A DNA stretch of 64,000 nt from Trileptium ribeirensis (taxonomy: Eukaryota > Nematoda > Enoplea > Enoplida > Thoracostomopsidae): positions 1 through 64,000 of the forward strand of contig JASANE010028715.1 in the NCBI GenBank assembly GCA_030248225.1, read 5' to 3'. The number at the start of each line of letters is the position of its first letter. The first letter of the stretch is position 1. The notes under the pieces were generated by a model, which was not told the origin of the DNA, did no database searches, and was given only the letters and a program-made list of their open reading frames with translations. A program made the position numbers and the translations under genes. This document shows positions 1-12,119 of this stretch, one piece after another.

Positions 1-3000
1 TATGTGGTAGGTATTATTTTTATATATGGCTTGTCGGCCTAAACAAAGTCCACACACAAACTTCAGAAACGGCTTTAACGGGCGGGTGAAAGTCTGCTTT
101 AACATCAGGAGGCGGAACTGAAACTATTTTTTGCAAACAAAAATAGCATCCACAACATAACCAATAGGGGGCACCTACATAGATAAATACTAGATCTTAG
201 CAAATATTTAACAGCAAGCAAACAGTGCTTAAAAGCTCAAAATAACAGCATGAATAAATCTAGAAATGTATTCATTATTATTTTTCCCATAAAAAATACG
301 TTGAGACAACTGATACACTAGGCTCATAATGTATTTTGATTAAAAAAACCGTAATTGAATTTCACGACGCGCCAAAACTGTTTAAGAAAAATTATTGATT
401 GCAATATGCTCTTTTCTCTGTAGGTCCTCATCGCTCGGCCATATTTGATAAATACCATTCAAAATTGTACCACTATTCTTTAAATTCAACATATTACGGG
501 AGAATTTAACCCAGTTTAAAGGCGCGCCACAATACCGAACAAGTCTCTCTTCCACCTCCGCGCCCCACAAAGTGCGACGCATACGGGAACGCAAAGTTCC
601 GAGTCCGCCAGAGCACACCATAATTGTGTGTGACTACGTGGATTACCTATCATATAACAGCGGAACAGAGTACACATTAACACCACTCAAATGTTGACAC
701 GGTATGATTCTTATATACAATACAAAATATCATAACAAAAATTTTTCTGAAAACAATATTTGGGGGGGGGAAATTTTTTACAGTTCGATAAATTTGAAAA
801 TTCCGGTTGCCGCAAATTTAAAATAGTTTTGACAAGCAGCCTACCAAAAAGAGAATCGATTAGTGCGCGCGCGGAATCCTACCGTAATTGCGTAATTTCA
901 TTCTCCCGCCATGGGGATGGGAGGGATGGGTCATGCTCTACCTTGTGCCGTTATGACCAAAACTGCAAATATGTCAAATCGCCACCATAACGGCGGGCTT
1001 AATGTAAATTTAAAAATTGCCTAGAGTTAATAAGAAAGGATAACTATTTGACATCACAATGCATTGAGAGTTAGCCAGTATACGGACTTTTAGGTCCACT
1101 GTAGTTCAAATTGTCAAACGTGCAAGAAATTTGTTTTGTGAATTTTTTTCAAAAATCATAAATTTTTATTTATATATTTCCCCATTGTATAAAAGGTAAC
1201 CCATTTTCTATACAGGTTCCTAATATTTGCGTAGCGAGACGCGTGATCCGCACTTTTTGTCGTGCTGCGTTTGTTAAGCCCCACCGCGTCATTCGCTCGG
1301 CCCCACTTTTTTAAGGTCGACGCAAAAGCTTGTGCGTAGGCTGACTACAGTGTACGAGGGGTGAGACCAGGCGCAGAACTCCCAACATATGTATAAACAT
1401 TGAACCTAAGAAATAAATATTAATCAAAATTTGAGCGATCCATCCTTTACCTTTTGACAATAAAGAGGTACATTGAGGGGGAGCCATATCACCCGAGTTT
1501 GCTCACGCAGCGCGCCGCGCCGCGCCGTTCTCGCCTCGCTGTAGGGCGAGGTTCCTACCCTCCGCTACTACTGTAAACAGTATATGCTAGAAATATACCT
1601 TAGTTTGAGTAACAGTTAGGTAGTTGTTTATTCTCGTCGTAATAGTGATAAAAGTAAAGATGAATTTGGGTCCGAATTTTTAAAACCGTACCAGACCCGA
1701 ACAAACCCGACTCCACTTTCTGTTTTCTCAAATCGCATATAATATATATTCTGCAAAATCAAGGCAAGGATGGTTTACGGAGTTTTTCATTTGACAGGTT
1801 GTTTTTTCACACGTCCGCCGGTAGTACAGTTCGGATGTTACGAACACAGAAATAAACTTTCGTAAATATAATAATGAGGAATTCGACTTTATGAAATATT
1901 CTTGTAATTAATGATGATCTGTTTGTATTAGTTTCATCGAACTGATTCAATTTTGAATTTGGCAACTTCTATAGCCTATACCTAAACGCTACAATATTTG
2001 AAAACAACCCCCCCAAAAAACCACCAAAAACACCCAAAACACCCATGTATGTATGTGTGTGTAGATATTTTTATAGTCAGGTGTATAATAAACAAAATAT
2101 ATTTGTGTACATACACTACCTTTACCTTTGTTTCTTTACCTACTGTAGGGTAGTTGTAGCTTTGCCACTCTTCCGAAACAGTGTGCGCTATTGCTAAATT
2201 ATCTGTTATCCATGTCATTTTTCCAGTTAGATTATCAATCAAACATTTTTGATATTGCGAGGAGGCGAAGTGTTCGATAACCCAAAAATAGTCAATAATG
2301 AAGTTTACTGAAAACTAGATTCTTCGATGAGCCGTTGGTTTAGTGTCTAATAATTTTTTTCTGTGCAGTGATGATCAAGTAACATTACTACTTTAAAACC
2401 CGGCGAAAGAACGAAAGTTTGGTGTTACCTAGGGTAAACCCTATGGTAACTAGACGCTTCGCTTGCACCGTTGGGTTCCAGCGAAACATACGGGGTCACA
2501 CGACCGCTGGCCATCTATGTAGCTACGTTGTATGTATCTATCAATGTGTTGTAGCGTTTAATAGGCACGGTAGGTTCTACAAGTTGCCAAATTCAACCTG
2601 AATCAGTTCAATAAAACTAATAAACAGATAATCGTAATTAGATATTCATAAAGTCGAATTCCTCATTATTATATTTACAAAAGTTATTTCTGTGTTAGTA
2701 ACATCAAATTTTATTACTACCAGCAGAAAAATAGGCGTAGCGATAAAACAACCTGTGTAAATGAAAACTTCCATTAAACCATGCTTGCCTTAGATTTTGC
2801 AGAATATATATTATATGCGATTTAGAACAGAAATAAAGTCGGGTTTGTTCGGGTCTGGTCAGGCGGGAAACGCGACCCAAATTCCATCTTTACTATCACT
2901 ATTACAACAAAATAAACAATTACCTAACTGTTACTCAAACTAAGGTATATTTGTCATATACTGTTTACAGTAGCGGAGGAGATATTTAGGAACCTCGTAC

Positions 3001-4678
3001 AGCGAGCGACGCACAGTTAAACGCACGCTGCGTGACAAACTCGGGTAGCACATGGCTTCGCGCTGTAGGGTGTGACAAATGTATCTCTTTATCTGCGAAA
3101 GGGTTAAAGGATGGATAGCTCAAATTTTGATTAATCCTTTATTTCTTTAATGTTTATACCGTACTGTTGGACTTGTATCGCCTGTCTTCTAGCCTCGTAC
3201 ACTAGTCACTACGCGGCTTACAAGCTTTTGGTGAGGACCTTAAAAATTTTACAAGCCGAGCAAGTAACGCATGGGCTAACGAACGCAGCACGACAAAATC
3301 AGATAGCACATCGCTTCGCAATGTACAGAACTCTATAGAAAATGGGTTACATTATATACCAATGGGATATATAAATAACATAAAATTTATGATTTTTGAA
3401 AAAATTTAGGAAACAGATTTATACATTTTGACAATTCCTGAACTCAGTGGACCTGAGAGGCTAGGCTACTTCTGGCTAACTCTAAATGCATTGTAATGTC
3501 AATCGTCTCAAAAATAAGTTTGCTTTGTATTAAGCTGTAGGCAATTTAAATTTACATTAAGACCGCGTTATGGGTAGCAATCTACGTTTGACATATTTGC
3601 ATTTAATAGTAACGGCGCAGTAGGGCGTCCCATGCGTCCTGTGCCATGGCATAAACATAAAATGAAATTACACAATTCATCAGGATTTAGCAGAAACAAT
3701 GGCAGTTAATCGATTTGGTATTACTTTATTAGTAGGCTGCTTGTCAAAACTTGTTAAAGTTGGCAAGCAAAAATTTTCAATTTTATCAAACTGTAACCCA
3801 AAGGATATTGTCCCAAATATTGTAAAAAATTTCGTCCGAACTTACATCTTATAATTATTTGTATTGTATTGTGAGATAATTGTAATCTATACCGTGTAGA
3901 CATTTGAGTGTGGATATTGAGAACGCTGTGTACATTTGTTAATGTTGTCCTTCTGTTCCGCTGTTATATGATCATCCACATCATCACACCAGATTATATA
4001 TCTGTTCTAGCAAAACAAACTTTTGCGTTCCCATTATGCGTCGCACTTTGTGACACGAACGGAAGGGACTTGTTCATATTTATCAGCACCTTTAAACTGG
4101 TTAAATTCTGCTAATATGTTGAATTTAAAGAATAGTGGTCCGATTTGAATGGTATTTATCAAATAAGGCAAGCGATAATGACCTACAGAGAAAAAACAGT
4201 CTGCAATCAATAATTTTCTTAAAACGGCTTAGCATGCATTGAAATTAATCCCAAACTACACTTTACGTTAACATTCGCCAGTTCTGCTATCTAATAAAAT
4301 ACATTATGAGCCTAGTGTGTAATAGGATAAGCTTGCTATGCCAGTTTGTCTAGACGTGTTTTTATGGGAAAAATATTTACTAATAAATGATAATGAATAC
4401 ATTTTCTAGATTTCTTAGTGTGTTTATTTTGAGCTTTTAAGCGCTGTTTGTTGCTGTTAAAAACCGTTGTGTTTGCTTAAGATCTAGTATTTATCTATGT
4501 AGGTGCCTTATTGGTTATGTTGTGGATGCTATTTTTGTTTGCAAAAATAGTTTCGCTGGTATTGCGGCTATACATGATGTTAAAGCAGACTTTCACCCGC
4601 TAGTTAAAGCCGTTTCGTGAAGTTTGTGTGTGGACTTTGTTTAGCCAACAAGCCATATACTGTAAAAATAATACCATT
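1..4678. repeat. Large palindrome, left part cut by window edge
   Basis: The sequence from 1 to about 2005 returns as its reverse complement from about 2545 to 4678, with scattered substitutions and small indels. The pairing runs from the outer ends (the GCCATATA stretch near 25 pairs with the one near 4655) through the middle (the ATAATGAGGAATTCGACTT region near 1870 pairs with about 2655-2675) to the loop. Each arm is about 2.0-2.1 kb. The left arm reaches base 1, so the element may start outside the window. No transposase is visible inside. The short ORFs in the arms have no recognisable motif and I treat them as chance. A foldback transposon or an inverted genomic duplication would both fit. 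Confidence 0.85.
2006..2544. other. Unpaired loop of the first palindrome
   Basis: This stretch of about 540 bases lies between the two arms and has no partner in them. On the minus strand a short open frame (2242 down to about 2130) begins MIDNLTGKMTWITDN and ends at AAG|GTAAAG, which resembles a splice donor. Its start is vaguely like the first strand of a dual-specificity phosphatase, but it is too short to call. C-rich and T-rich runs make up much of the rest. Confidence 0.4.
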
Positions 4679-4709
4679 ACCGCGTAGTTTGTTTAGGAGC
4701 ATTTAGGAT

Positions 4710-5222
4710 TCAGGTTTTCACGGTGGGGGATCCGGTTCTTTTCCATCACCCCCAGCCCGCATTTCCTCAAAAATGGTCAGATTCTGGAAATTTAGGTATT
4801 TTTGTGCTCCTCGAGACCTCCCCTGATCATTTCGACCAAAAAATTGAATTTTTAAAATTTTAGATTTTTTCGGGTCCTCTTGTGAATCCAGAAAGTTTTT
4901 TCTTAAAAATTGGATTTTTACACAGATTTCGACGCGGCTTGACGACTTGAGTATAATGGTATATTTTTAACGGGATCCGCTAACCGGATCCTAAGTTATG
5001 GGCAAAAACTATCGGAGGTTGAGAGGCTCAGTAATTTAACAGTTTTGGCCGTAAAAACGCCTTGGGACCCGAAAAAATCTAAAATTTTAAAAATTCAATT
5101 TTTTGGTCGAAATGATCAGGGGAGGTATCGAGGATCACAAAAATACCAAAATTTCCAGAATCTGACCATTTTTGGGTAAACGTCGGCTGGAGGGATAATG
5201 GAAAAGAACCGGGGATCCTGGT
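4710..5222. mobile_element. Foldback MITE, copy 1
   Basis: An inverted repeat: GGTTCTTTTCCAT near 4733 and its complement ending near 5210 bound arms of about 150 bases. Each arm contains AATGGTCAGATTCTGGAAA, then TTTTTGTG, CCCCTGATCATTT and an A/T-rich AAAAATTGAATTT block. The centre holds an imperfect GGATCCG...CGGATCC pair. There is no coding capacity. The same arms in the same order occur at 9270-9887, so this is a mobile family and not a local accident. A similar but more diverged structure sits at 14,900-15,370. Confidence 0.75.
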
Positions 5223-5715
5223 GTGCCGAACACACCCTCTCCATGAGGCGCGCTGAAGAAGAGGGAAAGTTTTGACACTGTTCGAAAAAATTTAGGGCGA
5301 AGTGAGTGAAATTATGAAGCAACATCCTGCAGAACAATTTTGCTTACTCCCCTGGCCTACCCCACCGAGACTAATTACCACCTCGGCCGGCAGACCTTGG
5401 GAAGCTATCCATGTACCGGTGAGGAAACCCTTCCCATGAACCCCCTCGCATCAGCCCTTGTTTAGGGTTTTTGAAATGTCATCCAATTTAGGTTGAGGAA
5501 ACAAGGGATAAATTTGTCGCCAAAGTGGCGCACCCCCAAGTGTGTCGCACTAGTGGTACGTCCAGAAGTCTCCAGAGGGCCCTTCCCCAACCAACAAATT
5601 TCTTCAATTCGTCGATTTTTAAAAGCGGTTTGCGTATTGTGTACAGTGCGGTCGTTATGCGGCGTTCACGTTATAATGTCCCCGTTGTTTATAACTTTTG
5701 ACCCCCTGTAATCGC
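5223..5715. other. Region without recognisable gene
   Basis: No frame shows a known domain. The sequence is mixed in composition, with several C-rich stretches (for example near 5340-5460). It may be a remnant of an older mobile element, but I cannot name one. Confidence 0.4.
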
Positions 5716-6125
5716 AACCCTACCGTATAGAGAGTCAGGGTGACACCCATACTGTAAATCAATTGCCGAGGGTGTACCTCACACCCCTAGCTACTACATT
5801 TTTTCTGGACAGTGTCGCACACACCCTTAACTACCAATTTGGCGCGAATTAACTATAACGGACACCGTCTGAGCTAATGCGGTTTATTAGTCAACTGTCC
5901 TGTGTAGTTTTTTTATAATTTGCAATATTTGTATCTAGCCCATATGAACATTGTTTAAATAATTCTGGACACTGTCAATAAAACTGCCACGAGACACGGT
6001 GTGCCTCACACTGTCGAGAAGTTGTAATACGCCTAACTAGCTACCTTTGAAAAAATTTATTAAAAACATAGGGGTGTCTAAGATACCCTGTTGTCAACAG
6101 TGTGCCTGACACTGTGTGGTGTACA
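5716..6125. repeat. Hairpin-rich stretch with repeated GTGTGCCTCACACTG-type motifs
   Basis: Short self-complementary motifs built on GTGTG..CACAC recur about five times (near 5765-5790, 5810-5825, 5972-6020 and 6098-6120), some in opposite orientation, for example GGACAGTGTCGCAC and GTGTGCCTCACACTGTC. Nested inverted motifs of this kind are usual in non-autonomous DNA transposons. I could not define the ends. Confidence 0.4.
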
Positions 6126-6762
6126 TAGGTTCCAAACGTTGCGGACATTTTATCGTGAACACCGGAAGGACCTTTTATCCCCGACCATGGGTGTCCATCT
6201 ACTCTGATTGACGTAATAATCACCAACGACCATAGATTGGTAGCGTTTTCTGATGTTTGCGGTCATTTTGGATACTTCGACACCATTTTGATCTTCGAAA
6301 CAACTACAATTTGACTGGGAAGAATGCAGTTTCTGCACCAATGTAACTGAATTCTGGATCCAGTCTCAGAGCCATTTATACAAAATCTCATTTTCCTTGA
6401 TTTGGTTAAGTATTTCTATGTGTATAGGACATCCAAAGCTGTGAAGTCAATATATAATATTTCTGAAAATATTTAACCTCCATTTTGACTGCATTTTGAC
6501 CAAAGATGATTAGAAATGTGAATATTTGTGAAGAACTTTATTGGGTAAAAACGGTGTGTCCACTTAAAAGTATGCGTGGGTAACAGGTTGGGTAGGGTGG
6601 CGGAAGTGAAAGAAGACTTATGTGGGAATAAGAAATTGTTTGTCGCTTATATGTTAGCGTGAATGCCATATTTGTGCTTAGCCATAGTAATTTATGCTGC
6701 AGATCATAAGTGTGTAACGTATGCCGGCTAAAAGGGCAGGAAGTTCGGCGGGAGTGTGTGTA

Positions 6763-6849
6763 GGCTTTGTTTGCGTGTGCTTTCTACAACAGACTTCGGG
6801 GGATTTTTCTCACCACTCGCATTCTGGCTCGCAAGCGAGCTTCACTTGT
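6763..6849 (+). mobile_element. Helitron-like 3' end, copy 1
   Basis: About 90 bases, from GTGTGTAGGCTTTGTTTG through ACAGACTTCGGGGGATT to a hairpin GCTCGCAAGCGAGC, followed by TTCACTTGT. The same block occurs at 59,800-59,888, where the tail reads TTCGCTAGT. A GC hairpin shortly before a CTRR terminus followed by T is the known 3' signature of Helitrons. Here CTAG has become CTTG. I see no Rep/helicase gene, so this would be a non-autonomous remnant; its 5' end is unclear, perhaps near 6545. Confidence 0.55.
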
Positions 6850-6923
6850 ATGAAATATGATAATATTTTTTATTTTTTCAGTTAATAAATTGTTCATCGG
6901 TCGATAAAATTATTGTGTTAAAA

Positions 6924-8628
6924 ATGAGCAATTTTGAATTCCCTTGTGCCGACGAACTTGCCTCCAAGCGTTCCAAACAAACACAACTAGCCGTGTTTTT
7001 GGGATCGCCTACAACTTCATCCTTTTCAGAAGCCACAACGAGCGCTGCGCCAGTATCTTGACCCGACGTACCAATTGTTAGGCAAGAAACGGCGGCCACG
7101 GATATTCATCCTGCTACTGAATACGTCGACATAGCGGAAGCCCTGGATTGCGAAATTCAGGCACCATGTCCCGGGCGGACAGATTACGTTTTATTGACAA
7201 AACTTTGTTGATGCGGGCTATAAATTCCCATACACAGAACATTCCGGCCGAAAGTATTATGTCTGCATCAGACACATTACGGTTCCACGTTACGAAATTT
7301 ACTATTATTCCCCTGAACTATGAGTGCCTGCCGTGCGTTTTGTTTTGCGCCCGAAACAACCGGCAACGGTGGTAAGCAAAAAATGGGTCGTATGGTCAGC
7401 GACGCTCTCTGCGACTTGAAGAAACTGACAGGGAAAGACAGTTACCTGGACACCCACTTAACACGGGATTATCATGCGTTTTCGGTGCAAGCCCTCCGAG
7501 GACTTCGGGAAACCGTGGTGCATGGGGTTGTCCGCAGTCAACTGGACACACAACGATTGGACCAAATAAAGCACAATCGGGGAATTTTCCGGGCAGTCAT
7601 ACACGAAATAGAAACTGGGGGCAGACTTAATGTGGGCTTGAGGGGCCACCGGGATCCTGGACCGATAGACACTAACGTGGATTTGAAGCACATCGACTTT
7701 ACACAATGGAACCTTCGGGCCTTCTTGCCGCCGCAATTCGTGATGACGCACTGGCCAATCACTTCCAAAACGGACCCCGCTACGCAATGTATTTGTCTCC
7801 TAAGGTCCAGTACGATTTAATTGACTGTATTGGAACCGTAATGCTACGCAAAATATCATCTGAGGTTTAGAATGCTAAATTGTTTGCGATCCAAGCTGAT
7901 GAGACAACAGACTTATCGAAAACGAAACAACTCGCTGTTGTTGTGAGATACGTCAACTCAAAAAACGAAATTTGCCAGACTTTTACGGTGTTCGTTAACC
8001 TGATGGAAACAACAGGCGAAGCTATTTCACGAAACCTGATGAACCAAGTCGCATCGTTAGGGCTGGGTAACGCCAATATGGTTGGGCAGGGCTTCGATGG
8101 CAAGGCAGCTATGAGTGGAAAAGTCAACGGAGTTCAAGCCCTTGTACACAGCCAATGCCCCAATGCTACGTACGTCCAGTGTTACAGCCACTGTTTGAAC
8201 CATCGAAATGTCTTGATTGCGAATTTCGTGATGTGGAACCGTATTCGAGACATATGGTGCATTACTAGAGGACGGAACGGCGGCGTGTCGTGTGGAATTT
8301 GGTCGCTGGCAAAGATATAGGCGTGAGCTTCCGGTTGCCGATCGCATTTTATCCTTGAAAAATTGCGCTTGATGCTTGTGATCCTCCAATTTTTGCAAAT
8401 ACCGCCATCCTTCTCAAGATATTTGCGTCGATTCAGGTTACTACAGCAACTGCAGAGCGCCCATTTAGCCAACTTCGACTAGTGAAAACGTACTTCCGCA
8501 CGGCAATGTGCGAGGACCGCCTCAACGGCTTGGCCATGCTTGCAATTCACAAGTGGCTTCATGTCGACTATGATGATGTTATCAACGAATATGTTCGAAA
8601 ATACAATCCGAAAATCGCGTTGTTCTAA
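6924..8628 (+). pseudogene. Degenerate hAT-family transposase (ZMYM1/DUF4371-like)
   Basis: This is the remains of a transposase of the hAT superfamily, of the group that also gave rise to vertebrate ZMYM1-like proteins. The N-terminus (MSNFEFPCADELASKRSK) starts at 6924 and meets TGA at 7059. A TTF-type zinc-finger segment follows near 7320-7400 (ACRAFCFAPETTGNGGKQ). The DUF4371 core lies at about 7400-8220 in two frames, with a TAG at 7868 and the motif FAIQADETTDLSKTKQLAVV. The C-terminal hATC dimerisation region is at about 8280-8628, with TTATAERPFSQLRLVKT and the end at 8628. At least three frameshifts are visible. The middle part between DUF4371 and hATC is missing: the coding sequence from about 8225 jumps to the C-terminal region within some 60 bases, so no active enzyme is possible. 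The left terminal repeat was not found. Confidence 0.85.
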
Positions 8629-8956
8629 TTCATACGACTCAGTAGTGATTTCTGAACAGATTTCAAGTTACATTTTGTCTATTGCCGTTAAGGGCGGCTT
8701 CGCATAACTTTTTTCTGTCATTTTATGTTTTACCCATTCACTGCTGAAGTCTTCACATTCAAAGAGTTACAGACCATACCTATTAGTAAGTAAATATTGA
8801 ACGCGACTGGCTGGAATAAAAATTTTGACATTTTGTTATCCAGAGTCGCTCTATTGTGTGAAACATTGATATTAGTCAAAGGCATTGAGATATTGTGGTA
8901 ATTTTATTCCTCGACAGTTTCACAACATGTTGAAGTTTGTCCCCCCGTTGGCGAAA

Positions 8957-8973
8957 TCTTAGTTACGCCCCTG
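8957..8973. repeat. Probable right terminal repeat of the hAT element
   Basis: The end TTAGTTACGCCCCTG, preceded by CCCCCCGTTGG, matches the usual end of elements in this hAT group, whose termini begin CAGGGGCG. It lies 330 bases after the transposase stop, and GTTACATC follows as a candidate 8-base target duplication. I found no matching CAGGGGCG left end upstream, so the element may be truncated or interrupted on that side. Confidence 0.5.
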
Positions 8974-9269
8974 GTTACATCTACAATCTGAATGAAAATG
9001 TGGCCGCTGTCATAACATAACTTGCGCACCGGTTCTCCACTACGCACTTATGATCAAGTACTGTTTGAAATGAAATTGTGCACATGTCTTATAAGATGGC
9101 GAAGGGTTTGATACACTGCTAGAGCTGGTTAGCTGGGGAGCAACATCAATTAGATTAAGGGTGATACAAACAACTGAGCTGATTAAAAATTTACGCACGT
9201 TATGTTCATTGCTGATGTGTAATTCATGGGTGATTCGTCCTTATGTAACGCAGAAGCCAGGCTTACTTA

Positions 9270-9887
9270 ATGAATCTTTTGGTTCTTTTCCATTATCCCC
9301 CCAGCCCGCGTTTGCCCAAAAATGGTCAGATTCTGGAAATTTTGGTATTTTTGTGATCCTCGAGACCTCCCCTGATCATTTGAACCAAAAAATCGAATTT
9401 TTAAAATTTTAGATTTTTTTGGGGCCCCCCTCGCGAACCCAAAAAATTTTTCTTAAAAATTGGATTTTTCATCATTCGACGCGTCTTGACGAGCTGAATC
9501 GAATGGTGTTATTTTTGACGGGATCCGGTAACCAGATCCTAAGTTATGGCCAAAATTGTTCAATTGCTGAGCCTCTCAGCTTCCGATAGTTTTTGGCCAT
9601 AACTTATGATCTGATTACCGGATTCCATTGAAAATAAGCATTCGATTCAGCTCGTCAAGACGCGTCGAATGGTGGGTAAAAATACAATTTTTAAGAAAAA
9701 AATTTTGGGTTCCCAAATGGGGATAAAAAAATGTTAAGTTTTAAAAATGTTAAGTTTTAAAAATTCGATTTTTTGGTTCAAATGATCAGGAGATGTCTCG
9801 GGGATCACAAAATACCAAAATTTCCAGAATCTGACCATTTTTGGGCAAACGCGGGCTGGGGGGATAATGGAAAAGAACCAAACTTTT
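9270..9887. mobile_element. Foldback MITE, copy 2
   Basis: The second copy of the family at 4710-5222. The left arm starts TGGTTCTTTTCCATTATCC at about 9280 and the right arm ends with its complement near 9885. Both carry the AATGGTCAGATTCTGGAAA, CCTCCCCTGATCATT and AAAATCGAATTT blocks. The centre contains an inverted AAGTTATGGCCAAAA pair and the GACGCG(T)CTTGACGAGCTGA pair. No protein is encoded. Confidence 0.8.
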
Positions 9888-10236
9888 TATCGCTTTGCTA
9901 CGCCCTTGGTTACTTATATACGTTGTTGTCTCTCAGGCATATAGTCAGTTTTGTGGTGACGGCAGGGTGATACATGTGAGAGTAGTAGGCTTTACAACAG
10001 TCACAATCAAATTCTTGACACGCGGGCACTAAACTAAATATGTTTTGTCTTGTTTGTAGCCCTACCATACTGTAGCATAATGTTACCGATCAATACGGAG
10101 CATCTGCAACTAAAAATAAATAAGTCCAGTATTTTCGAATATATTGTGGTATTTTATCGTACAGTTAGTCTAGACAAATATACGTCGTGTAGACGCAGTA
10201 GAGGCAGACTAAAACACAACGATGGGACAAACACAA

Positions 10237-10244
10237 TATAAAAG
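10237..10244 (+). promoter_or_regulatory. TATA box candidate (TATAAAAG)
   Basis: TATAAAAG is followed by a purine-rich stretch and then by sequence richer in CpG than the surroundings (10,250-10,700). The first good ATG of a split gene candidate is at 10,794, so a long leader or an untranslated exon would be needed. This rests on the motif and its position only. Confidence 0.3.
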
Positions 10245-10793
10245 CAGCAGAGAAAGACAAAACAAAAGCGCCGAGTTCGAGTTTTCGCGAATATATATAC
10301 CATCGATATAGACAAACGTTTTGTTAGTTATACAATTTACAGTTTACGTGTAAAGCAGTTGCAGTCGCCCTGACTAACAATGTCTCAATCGCAATAACAA
10401 ATAGCGAGCGAAAGAAGCGATTTTTTCACCGACAGTTGCACGCAGCCGAAAATCGCCGCAAGACACAATAATTTGTCATTTTTTATTTACGTCTGTCTCG
10501 TTTATTTTTTCATAATATCGTTTCATCGTATGTTTATGTTGCTTGTTTGCAGTCGCGCTCTTTCGAATTGCTTTAATGCATTTTTGAACGCATTAGTTGC
10601 AAACGAATAATTCAATTTTTTTGTACTGCACTACGTTTGCTTTGCAGTGTGTGTTATAGAAAAGTATTGTCTCACCGTAAATTTTTCATTTCATCTTCGG
10701 GCGTGTGTAGCATTATTTGTTTATGTAGTCTCGCTTGTGTATGTTGTATGTACGGGGCTTATATATATGTCTGAGTACTGTGTGGCATGAATC

Positions 10794-10866
10794 ATGGCTA
10801 AACAGAGAAAAAATACTTTGTGTAATCTAGCTGGAAAACGAGATGATCGCGTAAACGGAGAGATGG
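10794..10866 (+). CDS. Possible first exon of the RING-finger gene
   Basis: ATG at 10,794 opens a short basic N-terminus (MAKQRKNTLCNLAGKRDDRV) that reaches ATGG|GTACGC, a fair splice donor at 10,867, leaving one base over. The exon at 15,673-16,300 would begin with two bases after its AG, so the phases agree and the join would make an alanine codon. That agreement, a TATA box 550 bases upstream and the local composition are the only support. It could be an exon of another gene or not coding at all. Confidence 0.35.
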
Positions 10867-11639
10867 GTACGCTATATTTTCCACGTTTCTCAGTTGTATT
10901 TTTACAATTTTCGTTAAAAATACTAGGATGCAACGTCTTATTTTTAAACAAGGGAATCGATGCACCCCTGAGATTGTGTCCCCATCAGAAAATAATTATT
11001 ACATAGTGTTTTTAAAGGTGAGGAACACCTTTTATAACCGGCCAATAATGTGTTTCTACAGTTTATACGAGGAAAGACATTGACGACGGATATTTGTCAT
11101 AACACATATACAGATCTTTCTCTTTTATTTACTTTTGAGAAAGCTGTGCTGATTTAATGCCGTGGCTTTTTTATTGATATCAAAATTTAGCACTTTCTGA
11201 AATTAGGTTGCCCCCAAAAAGAGGTTTGGCTGGGCCTATCGCCTGGAGGAGAATTGATCAGGGATTGATAAACATAAAATTCTTTCAATAAAATCTCATG
11301 ACCAATGGCTTTTGAAATACTTACAGTAGAGTACACTTAATGCACTTACAATGAAAATTTCTATTGTTGCAGTAAAATATTCGTTTGGTTCCGCCTAATT
11401 GTTTATAATTCCGCTTCCTACTGTTTAAAACTATAATGAATTCTTGATTTGTCGCAAGCAATTTCATCATAAGCATACTCTGTTCTGTGTAACCGGAAAA
11501 TTTCGCCTGGCAATGTTGACGTAATAGATAACCAGTTTTCTTAGTTATGTTGGATATTAGGGCACGTATTTTTGTGTAAATGACAAATTTTATAGCATGC
11601 TATTGCAGTTATTTGCACAATGAGGATACAACACTGTTT

Positions 11640-11910
11640 TTGACTGCATTAAGCTGGGTGGCAAGTTAAACTTTTTAATTTGAACAAATTTTGAAGTAAA
11701 ATTTTGATCAAAATTTTAAACCATTTTTGTTAAATTTGAACATGTGAATACTGCTCAAATTTTTCTAACATAGTGCTTTAGCCAATCAGGGCAAAGGAAT
11801 AGAACATGAAAAATTTTTAGTTCAAAATTTGAAACAGGGTTGTTTGGCATATTTTTGCGTTACAAATTACGTTCAAATTTTGATGAAAGTTTTACCAAAA
11901 TTTGACGTGT
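11640..11910. repeat. Dispersed AT-rich repeat, copy 1
   Basis: The order of short blocks here (CAAAATTTTGA motifs, GAACATG..AATACTGCTC, GCCAATCAGGGC, then GCGTTACAAATTACGTTCAAA) is repeated in the same order and orientation at 31,560-31,870, with about the same spacing. The two copies are diverged. No protein is encoded. Confidence 0.5.
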
Positions 11911-12119
11911 AAACGCACCGTTACCTTTTAGTAAATAGTGCTGTCTGGTTATAGGCGGAAATCTTTGGCTTGTCTGAATGTTTGTTTCTATATGCGCTTT
12001 TATACCTAATATGTTCGGAAAATTTTTTCTAGATAAATGCATAAATTTATATATCATTCGAACCGCATTAACAAGCTGTATAGCATGATGTGAATGTTAG
12101 CTGGGGACACAAGTACCGG

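Noticed and set aside
1982..2242. Minus-strand frame like the start of a dual-specificity phosphatase
   Set aside because: Only about 30 residues look protein-like, and no other exon or the catalytic HCxxxxxR motif is visible.
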